NCBI GenBank assembly: GCA_023653785.1
Contig: JAMKCH010058471.1
Coordinates: 1-64,000 of the forward strand
Origin: Ophioderma brevispina
Taxonomy: Eukaryota > Echinodermata > Ophiuroidea > Amphilepidida > Ophiodermatidae
Direction of reading: 5' to 3'
Length of the DNA: 64,000 bases
Under the pieces are notes generated by a model. The model saw only the letters and a list, made by a program, of their open reading frames with translations, made no database searches and was not told the DNA's origin. Both the position numbers and the translations under genes were made by a program. Shown in pieces: positions 1 to 10,100 of the stretch. Position 1 is the stretch's first letter. Every line of letters starts with the position of its first letter.

Positions 1-53
1 CTACTAACTGTTGTTTCTGCAACACCCGTTCTACACATATAAAAAAAACTTAC

Positions 54-175
54 TTTTGGTGGTGACTTATTTGCTTCTAAAAATGGAATCCGCAGCATAG
101 TGTGCGACTCTTTAGCTCTTTCTATGTCACCACCATTCAACGCAAGGTAGGCGATTTCTTGAGTCCATGTAGTGC
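54..175 (-). CDS. Sulfotransferase, second coding exon
   Basis: On the minus strand a TTTTACAG acceptor ends at 176. The exon opens with GC, completing the Gly codon of the previous exon, and reads TTWTQEIAYLALNGG onward for 40 codons to a GTAAGT donor at 53-48. Joined to the exon at 866-1039 it restores the loop FPKAGTTW, where Lys and the Thr-Thr-Trp residues contact PAPS. The exon is 122 bases and ends in phase 0. The remaining roughly two thirds of the protein, including the catalytic His and the 3'-phosphate-binding motif, must lie left of the window. The frame is intact and both splice sites are canonical, so this looks like a functional gene. Confidence 0.85.
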
Positions 176-865
176 CTGTAAAATGTAAACGTTCTATGCT
201 ATCAGTTCTTCCACTGGAAGGTTGATGGTTACAAGCAATAAAGCACGAGCAAAGCAAAGCAGAGTTTCATAAGTAAGATATAAGAAAGAGGTAAATATAC
301 CTCCTTTTTAATATAACATTGGAGAATCCCATAACATTGGCGTTCGCCTTTAGAGATCTTCTCAAAAGTTACAAAAAGAAATGATATTTGAATCAGAAAA
401 CTATACATTTGGATATTATAACAGGTCCAAATATTGCATGGTCGTCTTTGGAGTTATTCTAAACTACCAGGTACTCTCAGCTAAAGGGACCAAACTAATT
501 TTGCAATCAACTCTTGCGTTTCATGCTTCCCCTCCCCATCACCCACGGACATCAACGTAGTTGCAACCCGAGCTTTTGACAAACACTAATCGAAATATCT
601 TTATGCACACATTATACAGTATATACAGTACCTAACGGTTCAGACGATACAAAAATCCTTCTTTTATACTTAGGAAAGTCGGACAACAAGGCTGTGTATC
701 ACAAAATATCCCTGTAAATATTTTTCTCGGCCCATTATCAGATCGAATCAAGTATATTGACAATCACGTGGATCATGTAAATACAATTCCATAGGCTACA
801 AATTGTTTCATAAAAGATCTTTGCCGGAGCGATTGCATGCATGAAGAAATAGCGTTTTGGCCTAC
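176..865 (-). other. Sulfotransferase intron (690 bp)
   Basis: AT-rich, non-coding sequence between the two sulfotransferase exons, bounded by GT at 865-864 and AG at 177-176 on the minus strand. I see no repeat, RNA gene or reading frame of note in it. Confidence 0.8.
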
Positions 866-1039
866 CTGCTTTCGGAAATGAAACAACAAACACGTCATCT
901 GGTCTGGCCTCCCAGTTGGGCATTGATTCAAGAGTGTCCTTTGTTACCCCTGTTTCTACAAAGCATACTCCCTTGTATTCGTACTTCTTAATTTTGGCAC
1001 CTTTCAGACCATCTCTGTCTATGTTCGCAAACATTTTCA
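866..1039 (-). CDS. Sulfotransferase, first coding exon
   Basis: This exon encodes the N-terminus of a cytosolic-type sulfotransferase, an enzyme that moves sulfate from PAPS to hydroxyl or amino groups of small molecules. The minus strand has a TTTTTTCAG acceptor ending at 1040, five bases of 5' UTR, an ATG at 1034-1032, and about 56 codons ending in ARPDDVFVVSFPKAG. The coding part stops at 866 after the first base of a Gly codon, and GT follows at 865-864 (phase 1). The ending is the start of the PAPS-binding 5'-phosphosulfate loop (family form YPKSGTTW). The split Gly codon is completed exactly by the exon at 54-175. A further 5' exon made only of UTR is implied, because an acceptor precedes the ATG. 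No frameshift is seen. Family assignment is strong; substrate and subfamily cannot be read. Confidence 0.85.
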
Positions 1040-1189
1040 CTGAAAAAATTAAATGACGTGTACATTTCCAGCAAAAATACAAAATTCCTTGAAATAGATT
1101 CAATGGATAGATTGAGCGCTAACAAACATCTACATCAAGGAAATTAAAGTGACAGGAGGAAATTTTTTAGGATATGAATTTCTCTCAAA

Positions 1190-1515
1190 TTTCACTGGAT
1201 CGGTTGTAGACCACCCACCGAGAACGTTTGGAAGGTTTATTGGACAAACAGGTGCAAAAGAAAACCGCAAACCTTGTTTTGAACTTGCCTGCTATCGTAA
1301 TCGTTCCCCATAGAAAACCATGCTTTGACTTTCTGTCGTGCACGACAGAAACTACTAAATCATCATCTTATTACATAAAGACGGCGTATTCGGCTTATTC
1401 ACTTCGGGTGTGATCTAATACATTGGTAAGCATTCCAAATATGTAAAAAACCTAGGTTCGAGAAAAATTGGAGGCGCTTCTTTCTGGAAATCTCCTCATG
1501 TCTCTTTAAAGGAAT
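1190..1515 (+). repeat. Dispersed repeat family R1, copy 1
   Basis: This stretch reappears in reverse complement at 14812-15128. Shared landmarks, in the same order, include ACTGGATCGnnTGTAGACCA, AAACTTGCCTGCTA and ATGCTTACCAA-type segments. The copies differ by substitutions and small indels, so they are old. The short open frames here and in the other copy follow from the repeat and are not genes. No terminal inverted repeats or target-site duplication were recognised, so the element class is unknown. Confidence 0.7.
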
Positions 1516-1734
1516 ATTATAATAGGCATCTCGAATGTCCTAGTCTTAAGAAGAGGTCAGTTGGCCATTTACAGTCTTTCCCTTCATTTTCAGTCAAAAT
1601 ATCTTCGTTTTAATAGTTAAATTTATCTACCACTATTAAACCTAGAACATGTAACCAATGATTTCCCTCAGTTTTGACAACACAATTTATATCATTTATG
1701 TTAGATTAAGAGCCCCTAATTTCTGTTACGGCAT

Positions 1735-2400
1735 CACATTGATACCGCGGTCAGAAATATCCTTTAAACACAAAGAAATGAGCCTTGTGCACAAATGATC
1801 TGAATTTTATGTAATAACACAATTTACTTCATTTATGTTAGATAAAACGATTGCTTAAAGAATTTGGAACATCCAAAACAATTACAATGGTGATTGGTGA
1901 TAACAATCAATACACAGAAATGTTCTTAAAGGTCCGGTCCCAGGAAATGAGATGATAAACCTACTCCAAATCTTTGTGGGACATTCCATTGTAATAAACA
2001 GGGCCAGAAAAAAGAATACACTACCAGTGACATCATTTGTGAAATTATTGATTACCACTTTCAGTCAGTGTTATGAATAGACTCACACCAGTCACCTGGA
2101 ATTTTCTATTACTCTCTGATAAATCAATGGTACCACAAATGATGTCATCACCAACCCTCCTTGTAGACTTAACACAAACCACATCAATTCTATTTGCATT
2201 TCCTGAGACTTTTAAGAATGCACAATAATGTCTATATCTACTCTGGTGTGGAGCTTTATGTCCAGAATTAAAAGGAAGCGTTGCAGTTCAATGACGAAAT
2301 GTCCTTACGGTGAAGATTTCAAAGAGAGGCCTTTATACACAATAGAATATATTCCAGGACAATAAATCCAAGGGAATCTCCTTCAGTAAATACAGTTGAC
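1735..2400 (+). repeat. Dispersed repeat family R2, copy 1
   Basis: Segments here match 12840-13150 in the same orientation: a GCTCTGAATTTTATATAATA-like stretch, a 'GCAGTTCAA...ATATCCTCAC...GAAGACT' stretch, and 'AATATTCCA'. They also match 51040-51120 in reverse. The match is patchy, as expected of an old transposon. There is no coding potential. Confidence 0.5.
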
Positions 2401-2421
2401 ACAAAAAAGTATCTCGGCATG

Positions 2422-2885
2422 GTTTTCTATCAGCATTGTGCCAAAGTCCGATAACGTTTAAAGTTTTCGAAATATACATTTTGTTTCCTAGCTCTCGCTC
2501 TTTCATTTAACACCTTGCTTGTAAAAATCGTGCAAATTGGCTGAGATAGAACGCCCGAAAGACGCGAAACCCCCAAACAAAAAAGTTGCACTTTTTGGAC
2601 TTTTCAATTATTACTGTGTGGTACAACTCAATAATACATGTGTATTCATTTTACTGAGTGAGCGAGAAAGCCTACTTGCAATATTGATTGTGGTCCGCGT
2701 GTTCGTGTCCCAGTACACTGCAATGCCCATTGAAAACGCCATAGAGTGCAACTTTTGGTTTGGGGGTTTGCGTCTTTCGGGCGTTCTATATCAGTCACTT
2801 TTAAATGCATTTTTACGAGCCAGGTATTAAATGAAAGAGCAAGAACTATGCAACATCGGACTTGGCACAATGCTGATCGAAAAAC
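2422..2885. mobile_element. Foldback (inverted-repeat) element A
   Basis: The left arm (about 2422-2610) and right arm (about 2720-2885) are imperfect reverse complements. Shared landmarks are ATCAGCATTGTGCCAA, GCTCTTTCATTTAA, GATAGAACGCCCGAAAGACG and GTTGCACT. About 110 bp lie between the arms. The arms generate two overlapping open frames on opposite strands that have no protein resemblance. The right arm is copied again at about 4456-4740 as part of the larger duplication, so the foldback predates it. Non-autonomous element; superfamily unknown. Confidence 0.75.
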
Positions 2886-4082
2886 TTTTTGTACCAACTG
2901 TAGAATTAATTCCTTTTAGGGGAAGTCCTGAAGATAGCCTTGTCCATCAATTCAAAACTACAGGGTTCTATAGGTCTGTCGACGACATAAATATTCCGCA
3001 ATATAATAATGCAAGTATTTCCACAAAGTCCGTCTGTCGGCATCTAAAATATCAGTACTGGTACTGCACAGATTTACCGACTCTGCAGATCAAAAACTTA
3101 ACTATACTGATCAAGTCTTTAAAGGCTGACTCAGAGATTTCGAAACATAAATTGTTTGTGTGGTAATTAAACATAGTCCAGATAGTCGCCTAAAATGCTT
3201 AATTCCAAACTTATCGATGAATCGGATTTCCGTTTTCATGCAGTAAACATTTTATGCACAGTATAACAGGATGCCGTGTATAACAACAATTCCAGTGTGA
3301 AAGCAACTATAGTCCGGCGGGAGCCATAGTCCGGGCTCCATAGACGATAACGGAATAAAGCGAAACTAATGTTGCGTGAAGAGTCAACTGAATTGAGTGC
3401 CCTATTCCTTACCATTGTAGCCGGACTGTGAGTACGCCGGACTATAATTACTTCTACACCTGATCCGAAATTTTATAACAAAGTTGTGATATTCTATACC
3501 TCAAACGTCCCTTAAATGCATTAATGCACTTTTGAAAAAAAAATCACGGAGCGGACCCTGCTCTGAGTTAGTGAGAAATTGCCCCTAGGTCTCACAAGGG
3601 AAAAAGTTACCTCCCTTTCTTGCGGGATCGTCAGATTTTCCTCTAGGGACGTTAGGGATATGAAGGACTTCAATTTGAACTTACTTATTTCACACAATGA
3701 TTAGTATATGGACAAGCATTATGTATATGCAAAACAATACGAAAATTGAGTGCGCCCTCATCGGGAAATCTCTGAGTCAGCCTTAAACTCCCGATGTTTA
3801 TTCGCACTTTGCTTGTATAAATCTCTTACCTGTGTCAAGATCCATTATCTTGTCCATACTGCGTACTTATCGTTTCGGCAACAAGACCTATGGAAACAGT
3901 TTTCAAATATTACAGTATTGTTTACTGGCATTGTTGTCTCTAATATGTTGCTGCGGAAGTGAAGAATTTATGTGCCAAAAGCGACATCTCAATTTTTCTC
4001 AAATTGAGAATACTAACACAAATTATACAGGATGAATAAAAAAAATGACCCTGATTGTGTCCCCCATTTTTAACTTTAAATA
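2616..4082 (+). repeat. Tandem duplication, unit 1
   Basis: This 1.47-kb block recurs at 4456-5935, offset by about 1.85 kb. From about 3359 to 4082 the two units are almost base-identical (one T in the run near 3640 is missing in unit 2). From 2616 to about 3350 they differ every 15-20 bases, mostly by one-base insertions or deletions. The unit contains the right half of foldback A, a complete MITE at 3295-3460, and the left terminus of the foldback that is complete at 5876-6716. The two 70-codon frames inside are identical between units but match no known protein. Confidence 0.85.
3295..3460. mobile_element. TIR MITE family M1, copy 1 (complete)
   Basis: A 166-bp element with GTGTGAAAG at the left and CTTCTACACC at the right. 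About 26 terminal bases pair as inverted repeats (…TATAGTCCGGCG / CGCCGGACTATA…). A second subterminal palindrome is built from GTCCGG and GGCTCCATAG. It has no coding capacity. Paralogous sequence at about 31320-31345 reads straight through the insertion point, so the boundaries are supported by an empty site. Confidence 0.85.
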
Positions 4083-4084
4083 GT

Positions 4085-4360
4085 AGTAAAAGGTGGGTTG
4101 GTGTATAGCAAAATATGCCTCTCTAAAAATGTCATTTTGGCTGCCATCTTGAAAATGGCCGACTGGGACACATATTGCAATGGCTTGATTGGCCAAAACA
4201 TGTGGTAAACATGCATTTGGCATAATTTTTATAACTAGTATAGACATAAGTAAAAGGGCAGCAGGTGTTGAAAATATGGCAAAACATGCCTAAAATTGTC
4301 ATTTTGGGCGGCCCATCTTGGAAATTGGCCGAAGGGGGTGCAAATTGCGATGGCTACAGG
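4085..4360 (+). repeat. Two-copy tandem repeat, period about 175 bp
   Basis: The segment 'AAATATGCCT…GTCATTTTGGCTGCC…TTGAAAATGGCCGA…ATTGCAATGGCT' at about 4107-4185 repeats, diverged, at about 4284-4357. It occupies the spacer between the two large duplication units. No gene is visible. Confidence 0.6.
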
Positions 4361-4455
4361 ATTTTAATTGTTCGTTCCTTTTTCTACATCTGTGTCCAAG
4401 ATTTCATGTTTTTATCACAAAATGCACGATAGGTTAGCTATGACGCCTGCCTATG

Positions 4456-5935
4456 GGTTGGTACAACTCAAACAGGGGTAGTCATTTTTAATGAAGGAGC
4501 GAGAAAGCCTACTTGCCAATATGATGTGGTCCGCGTGTTCGTGTCGAAGTACACTGCAATGCCCGTTGAAAAACGCCTAGGAGTGCAAACTTTTGCGTTT
4601 GGTGGGTTTGAGTCTTTGGCGTTCTATATCAGTCACTTTTAAATGCATTTTTACGCGCCAGGTATAAATGAAAGAGCAAAGAACTGATGCCACATCGGAC
4701 TTGGCACAATTGCTGATCGAAAAACTTTTTGTACCAAACTGTAGGAATTAATTCCTTTTTGGGGACGTCCTGAAGATAGCCTTGTCCATCAATTCAAAAA
4801 ACTAAAAGGGGTCGATAGGTCTGTCGACGACCTAAATATCCGCAATCTAATTAATCGCAAGCATTTCCACAAAGTTCCGTTGTCGGCATCTAAAATAGGC
4901 AGTACTGGTTACTGCACAGATTTACCAACTCGGCAGATCAAAAACTTAACTATACTGATCAAGTTCTTTAAAGGCTTGACTCAGAGATTTCGAAACATAA
5001 ATTGTTTTGGGTGGTAATTAAAAATGGTCAAGATAGTCGCCTAAAATGCTTAATTCCAAACTTATAGATGAATCGGAATTTACGTTTTCATGCAGTAACA
5101 TTTTATGCACAGTATAACAGGATGCGTGTATAACAACAATTCCAGTGTGACAAGCAAATATAAGTCCGGCGGGAGCCATAGTCACGGGCTCCATAGACGA
5201 TAACACGGAAAACGCGAAACTAATGTTGCGTGAAGAGTCAACTGAATTGAGTGCCCTATCCCTTACCGTTGTAGCCGGACTGTGAGTACGCCGGACTATA
5301 ATTACTTCTACACCTGATCCGAAATTTTATAACAAAGTTGTGATATTCTATACCTCAAACGTCCCTTAAATGCATTAATGCACTTTTGAAAAAAAAATCA
5401 CGGAGCGGACCCTGCTCTGAGTTAGTGAGAAATTGCCCCTAGGTCTCACAAGGGAAAAAGTTACCTCCCTTTCTTGCGGGATCGTCAGATTTCCTCTAGG
5501 GACGTTAGGGATATGAAGGACTTCAATTTGAACTTACTTATTTCACACAATGATTAGTATATGGACAAGCATTATGTATATGCAAAACAATACGAAAATT
5601 GAGTGCGCCCTCATCGGGAAATCTCTGAGTCAGCCTTAAACTCCCGATGTTTATTCGCACTTTGCTTGTATAAATCTCTTACCTGTGTCAAGATCCATTA
5701 TCTTGTCCATACTGCGTACTTATCGTTTCGGCAACAAGACCTATGGAAACAGTTTTCAAATATTACAGTATTGTTTACTGGCATTGTTGTCTCTAATATG
5801 TTGCTGCGGAAGTGAAGAATTTATGTGCCAAAAGCGACATCTCAATTTTTCTCAAATTGAGAATACTAACACAAATTATACAGGATGAATAAAAAAAATG
5901 ACCCTGATTGTGTCCCCCATTTTTAACTTTAAATA
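4456..5935 (+). repeat. Tandem duplication, unit 2
   Basis: Second copy of 2616-4082. Its first 700 bases carry many single-base insertions against unit 1, while the last 720 are nearly identical. It includes its own MITE (5145-5314). Its right edge lies inside the left arm of the foldback element at 5876-6716, which marks one duplication breakpoint. Confidence 0.85.
5145..5314. mobile_element. TIR MITE family M1, copy 2
   Basis: Copy of the 3295-3460 MITE, duplicated together with its flanks. The left terminal repeat carries extra single bases (GTGTGACAAGC rather than GTGTGAAAGC) and the right end is identical to copy 1. Confidence 0.8.
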
Positions 5936-6716
5936 TTATCTACCATTTGTGGTATCATCGAAAAACCTATTTCATTATCTTTAATTTGCTGCAAAGATAA
6001 TTCCAATCGGTTAAGTATAGGCCAAGCTACGTCTTTGAATCAAGTAGTTAGCTTGTCTCCCCCGGTTGTCTCCCTATCCACGGATTCCCATTTGAATGCA
6101 AGGCGACCAACTAAAGGAAATGACTCCCCAAAATGATAAGGGAATGTCCCGGGGAATGCCTATATTTATGTCAAATAAAAATGATAAAGTGGTATCTTTA
6201 AGGTGTAAAGGCCAGTAAGGCCAGTAATAATGGTAAGTTTTATTTGAAACACCTTTTTTTAAAGATGTGGCATATTTTGGTCTACAAATATAGACAATAC
6301 TTTAAACCACAAAAGGTTGTCACCGAGGGCTGTTCCTTCATATGATTTATTCAACTCCTCCAGAAACTGATACATGTATCAAGCTAATTAATTTTTCAAA
6401 TTATTTTTATGAGTGATGAGGACGTAGAAACGTTAAGAGGCATCGATGGTAAATTGTGACTGAATTTGATGGGGTTAAATAGCTTCACATTTATTCTGCA
6501 GTCAATAAATAGCCCGATTTTCTTCTGGACACTGATTTCCTTCGCTGAACGCCGTTCATTTTAATGTGAATCCGTGAACAGAGCACAAAACCGACTACTT
6601 GATTCAAACTACTGTAGCTCGGTCTATACCTAACCGATGAGAATGATCTTTGCATCAAAATGGCGGACACAATCAGGGTAAAGTTTTTTATGTCTCGCCC
6701 TGTATATAACTAATTC
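5876..6716. mobile_element. Foldback element B (about 840 bp)
   Basis: Left arm 5876-6090 and right arm about 6500-6716 are reverse complements, with landmarks TACAGG, ACCCTGATTGTGTCC, TGCAAAGAT, TCGGTTA, TTTGAATCAAGTAGT and CACGGATTC. About 65 bases after CCATTTT occur only in the left arm. The arms flank an AT-rich centre without coding potential. The outermost 60 bases of the left terminus also occur at 4024-4082 because of the tandem duplication. Confidence 0.75.
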
Positions 6717-7039
6717 GAAAGAAAATAATGAGATTATGTGAGCTACTTTCTCACTATAATTTGAAGGGTTTGGAATAATTGAAAGTGGGATATCAATTTA
6801 AAGTCAGCATTATGCACAACACGTTGCTTGTTGATCTTATCTCAAAATGTTTAAAAAACGATTTTTTTTTATAAATGAACGCTTGAGTTAGTGTTGACAA
6901 TGACATAATGCATTGTCAGGGGGCAAAATCTGCCCCGTCAACTGCTGACATTTATCCCACCAATCAACTGAAAACATACATAGAAGATAATAAAGTGTAA
7001 TTGGCTCTCAAACATTGATATTTGGCATAATACGGTATA
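6717..7039. other. AT-rich stretch without recognisable feature
   Basis: No coding frame, RNA gene or clear repeat is seen between foldback B and the LINE relic that follows. Confidence 0.5.
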
Positions 7040-7985
7040 CCAGGATGTGCCAAATGAGTTGATTTTATTATCCATGTCATTTGCGATAATCCATGACTCG
7101 CAGCCATTTTGCAAAACTGTAACGCAGGTAGTGTCAAACAGCTTGGTGGAAATTGGTATTGTAAGACTTTTCCACAGATGTTCTATAAATTTCCAGAAGG
7201 CTGTCCAAGCAAGAGCTCTCCGTCTCTTCAGGTCACTAGCACTGGATCCATCATGGAGCCTATATATTTGAAGTTGGTCACATGATTAATGGAGTTTCAT
7301 CTAACTTTTAAGGGAGGCTGAGGTTGACAATTGATGAGTCATCTACTCGGTCGTGGGGTACTTAATAGTATTAATAATAAGACCAACATATGCGGCTGAA
7401 TCTGCAGTCCTAGCAGCTCAGAATGGGCCCGTGAAATAGAAGACTCAAAGGCGGGCGATATCGTCAGATAAAGACCAAATCATTTACCAATTTTGGATGG
7501 GTATCGTCTTGATTAGCGAGGACAAGTCACAACTTCCCGGTGCTGGTCCCGAAGCCTTCTTCAAACAGATAGTCGACAATGATTACAAAGAGGAAGTGAG
7601 AGAGTGTGTCACGTCAGCCTGTAGAACTCCGGTTGACATCGAAGGATTCAGAAATATTTCCGTCAACCCCAACTGACCTGCTGGAGTTCGGGCTGGAGTT
7701 ATTGTAAAGTACCTGTGGCACTGACCAAGGTCTTGGGAATGCCATAATGTCGCGTTATTGAGACCATCACAGCCCTGTTGATGGAGTCAAAGGCCTTCTT
7801 GAAGTCAACGAAGGTGACACTCAAGGGTAGTTGGTATTCTTTAAAGCCGTCCATAATTCTTCTCAGGATATGTATTTGCTGTACACAGCTCCGCCCTGGT
7901 ATGAAACCAGTCTGCTTGCTTCTCAGCAAGGGGTCTACATGTGGCCGGGTTCGGGTTAAAAGGATCTTATTGTAGACTTTGCTGA
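7040..7985 (-). pseudogene. Non-LTR retrotransposon reverse transcriptase relic
   Basis: Reading down the minus strand from about 7975, the RT fingers/palm region is recognisable: KVYNKILL, then GFIPGRSCVQQIHILRRI, then VTFVDFKKAFDSINR (motif A, with the first catalytic Asp) and RHYGIPKTLV. Below 7700 the frame breaks. Further family segments follow in changing frames: a TG…DTLSHFLFVIIVDYL block (motif B/C region), then near 7050-7270 MDPSASDLKRRRALAWTAFW and a …CESW segment typical of the thumb. The FADD motif is destroyed (DLVFI followed by stop). At least four frameshifts or stops are present, so it is dead. The motif set recalls RTE-like LINEs, but the clade is uncertain. Confidence 0.8.
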
Positions 7986-7989
7986 ATAT

Positions 7990-8110
7990 CAAATGCCACC
8001 ATCTACAATCTGCCAGAGACTGCACGCCTTGTGGAAAGAGCTAGGACTCGTCAACTGAAATTCTTAGGGCATATACTCTGCTTGCCTACCAGCCTGTAGC
8101 ACTGTAGCTG
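7990..8110 (+). pseudogene. Inverted C-terminal fragment of the adjacent LINE
   Basis: The plus strand reads LPETARLVERARTRQLKFLG followed by HILCLPTSL and a stop. This is the C-terminal segment usual in LINEs of the type at 7040-7985, but it lies in opposite orientation and abuts the RT start at about 7985. The arrangement is head-to-head and implies an inversion or 5'-inversion-type rearrangement. Confidence 0.6.
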
Positions 8111-8162
8111 TATGTATCAACTCATGGCAGGAGAAACGCCACTGAAATCATGGTCGTAAATG

Positions 8163-9022
8163 TGACACCTCAATGACCCCTCAATTTACCCTGAAACAAC
8201 ATGCGTATGTGGAAGCAGCAGCTCAAGAACATATATCTCAAAATGCAACAGCGGGGGAGGGGGGGGGGCTCGCAAATGAAATGGATATGGGTGTAAGGCC
8301 AGGGACATTTGGTGACAGAGGACTCCACGGTGTTTGGGTGAGAGACAGCCAAATTGCACCAAAATACTGGGTTTCGGGTGACAAATTTGCAATTTTTTTG
8401 CACAAAATTGGGTATTTGGGTTTAAATGAAACCCGGGAGGGTTCTCAGGGGTTTGTTGGGTACCCATGCATGCTCGTTCCAATCCAGGGGTTCTGAAGGT
8501 GACCCCTAACGGGACCAATTTTCAGTGAAAATATACCCTAACGGGACCAGTTTTTTGCGAATTTTCAGTGAAAATATACTCCTAACGGGACCAATTTGCA
8601 GTGAAATTATACCCCTTGCGGGACCTGTTCTAAATACGTGAATAAAAGATATACCTTTAAAATATCTAATATACAAGAAAAATGACACTTGTGTTACTGC
8701 AAGAAAAATTACACACTCTGGGTTATTTTGCTGATATGTTTAGGTTAATTTTTCCTATTTGTTTCATTGAACCAGTCACAATCACAACTGATTTGATACC
8801 CCTAGGGGGACTAGAACTTGATTGTGAATCTGATACCCCTAGCGGTAGTCCCGCATTTGCAGTTAGTCCCTCTTATTTTGGAACGAGCATGGGTACCCGA
8901 CCAAAATCCAAGAAACCACCCCCCCCCCCGGGGGAAAAATAGGTCTTTGGGTGAACACTTTCAAAAGAATATATGGGTCTTTGGGTGAGATTTTGAACAA
9001 AATATGGGGTCATATTGGGGAC
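8163..9022. mobile_element. Loosely palindromic C/G-run element C
   Basis: The ends are reverse complements (GACCCCTCAATTTA near 8174 against GGGTCATATTGGGGAC near 9006). A good inner pair is GTTGGGTACCCATG…GCTCGTTCC (8456-8482) against GGAACGAGCATGGGTACCC (8880-8898). Between them are a three-unit minisatellite (8505-8630), G and C homopolymers (8261-8268, 8920-8930) and two GGTCTTTGGGTGA units at 8942 and 8976. The open frames here are unrelated to any protein I know. Confidence 0.55.
8505..8630 (+). repeat. Minisatellite, about 40-45 bp unit, three copies
   Basis: CCCTAACGGGACCA followed by TTTTCAGTGAAAATATA recurs three times with small length differences. The last unit decays to CCCTTGCGGGACC. 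Confidence 0.7.
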
Positions 9023-9199
9023 AACGAGCTACAACGATGCTGAAATTGGGGGTCTTAACATCCTTCTATACGCGTCACGCGTCACCTTCCTGGGAACTGC
9101 TAGCAGCTATGCACATTATGATATACAAAGCATATACAAGCTTATCCACATAATTATTCTTTTGTACATAGGCCTATTTAAAAATACCTTAACGGAATA

Positions 9200-9535
9200 A
9201 AGATCGCAAAAAAGGCTCAGATAATTCCATTATTGCCTGCATATGCAGAACCTTACATTAACATACGGGAAAGACGTTTAGCTGCACAATCACTGCAATC
9301 TACTAACCTGCTCCCTGAACTTCATGCGATGATTAAATATCTGGATACAGAAAGATTTCAGAAAGCATCCGATCACGGGTAAAAGACACTATGGTGCAAA
9401 GTGAAGCAAAGCACAAGATGATTGAAGCGGAGATTGAAGTATATTCCCGGAGTATGCTATGTGACATGACACGCTCAGTGCTGGATGTTGTTATTCCAGT
9501 TCAAGGTCGGGTTGGCTCAGGCTGGGTCATTTAGT
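9200..9535 (+). other. Coding-like remnant, unidentified
   Basis: Two adjacent open segments read like protein. One contains PLLPAYAEPYINIRERRLAA and LLPELHAMIKYLDTERFQKA and ends at a TAA near 9381. The other, in another frame, contains KHKMIEAEIEVYSRSMLCDM and SVLDVVIPVQGRVG and ends at a TAG at 9533. A single frameshift would join them. I do not recognise a family. It could be a decayed exon, a retroelement tail or chance. Confidence 0.25.
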
Positions 9536-9848
9536 ATGAATCCGTGCTTTATGGGATTGATTCAAAACACCCTCTGGGCTTCTGGGGGACTCCTGAGATA
9601 TTTTGCTGAAAAGTTGTTATGAACTTGAGAGTCCTATGATGATGAGAACATTAGACATCCATTGAAGCACGAATCTCTATAGAAGACCTGACAAAATTGA
9701 CCACAGGAATGATTATATCCATGCAATTCAGAAGCACTCATAATAAAATGAAAACAATCTGAATCATAACACGAGTCGATATCAATCAAATGATTTTTGA
9801 AGATACAATAAGTTCTAAGCTTAGACTGAAAGGTGAAGAATAGGACCG

Positions 9849-10008
9849 GTGTGAAAGCAGATATAGTCCGGCGGGAGCTATAGTCCGGGGCTCCATAGAC
9901 GATAACGGAATGAATCTAATGTTGCGTGAAGAGTCAACTGAATCGATTGCCCTATTGTTCACCTTGTTCCCGGACTATGAGTACGCCGGACAATATTACT
10001 TCTACACC
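9849..10008. mobile_element. TIR MITE family M1, copy 3 (complete)
   Basis: GTGTGAAAGCAG…ATAGTCCGGCGGGAGC at the left pairs with GTACGCCGGAC…CTTCTACACC at the right. The internal sequence matches copies 1 and 2. The bases just outside extend the palindrome (GACCG / CGGTCC). Confidence 0.85.
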
Positions 10009-10100
10009 GGTCCACAATGCAGTGACTCTTTACGCAACAAGTTTCATGCTTATTCTGGTTTCGTCTATGGAGCCCCCGGACTATTATCCTCCTTTTACAC
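10009..10100 (-). mobile_element. Inverted partial copy of MITE M1
   Basis: Immediately after copy 3, the reverse complement of the left half of the same element appears: ACTCTTTACGCAACAAGTTT, CGTCTATGGAGCC, CCGGACTAT, ending TTTTACAC. The two together form a compound inverted structure. Confidence 0.75.

Noticed and set aside
3750..4035. Two overlapping frames (70 and 67 codons) identical in both duplication units
   Set aside because: Identity reflects recent duplication of non-coding DNA; the two frames overlap each other, resemble no protein and end in foldback B sequence.
8173..8518. Frames of over 100 codons on both strands
   Set aside because: They overlap antisense inside an inverted-repeat, C/G-run element; composition and palindromy explain the open frames.
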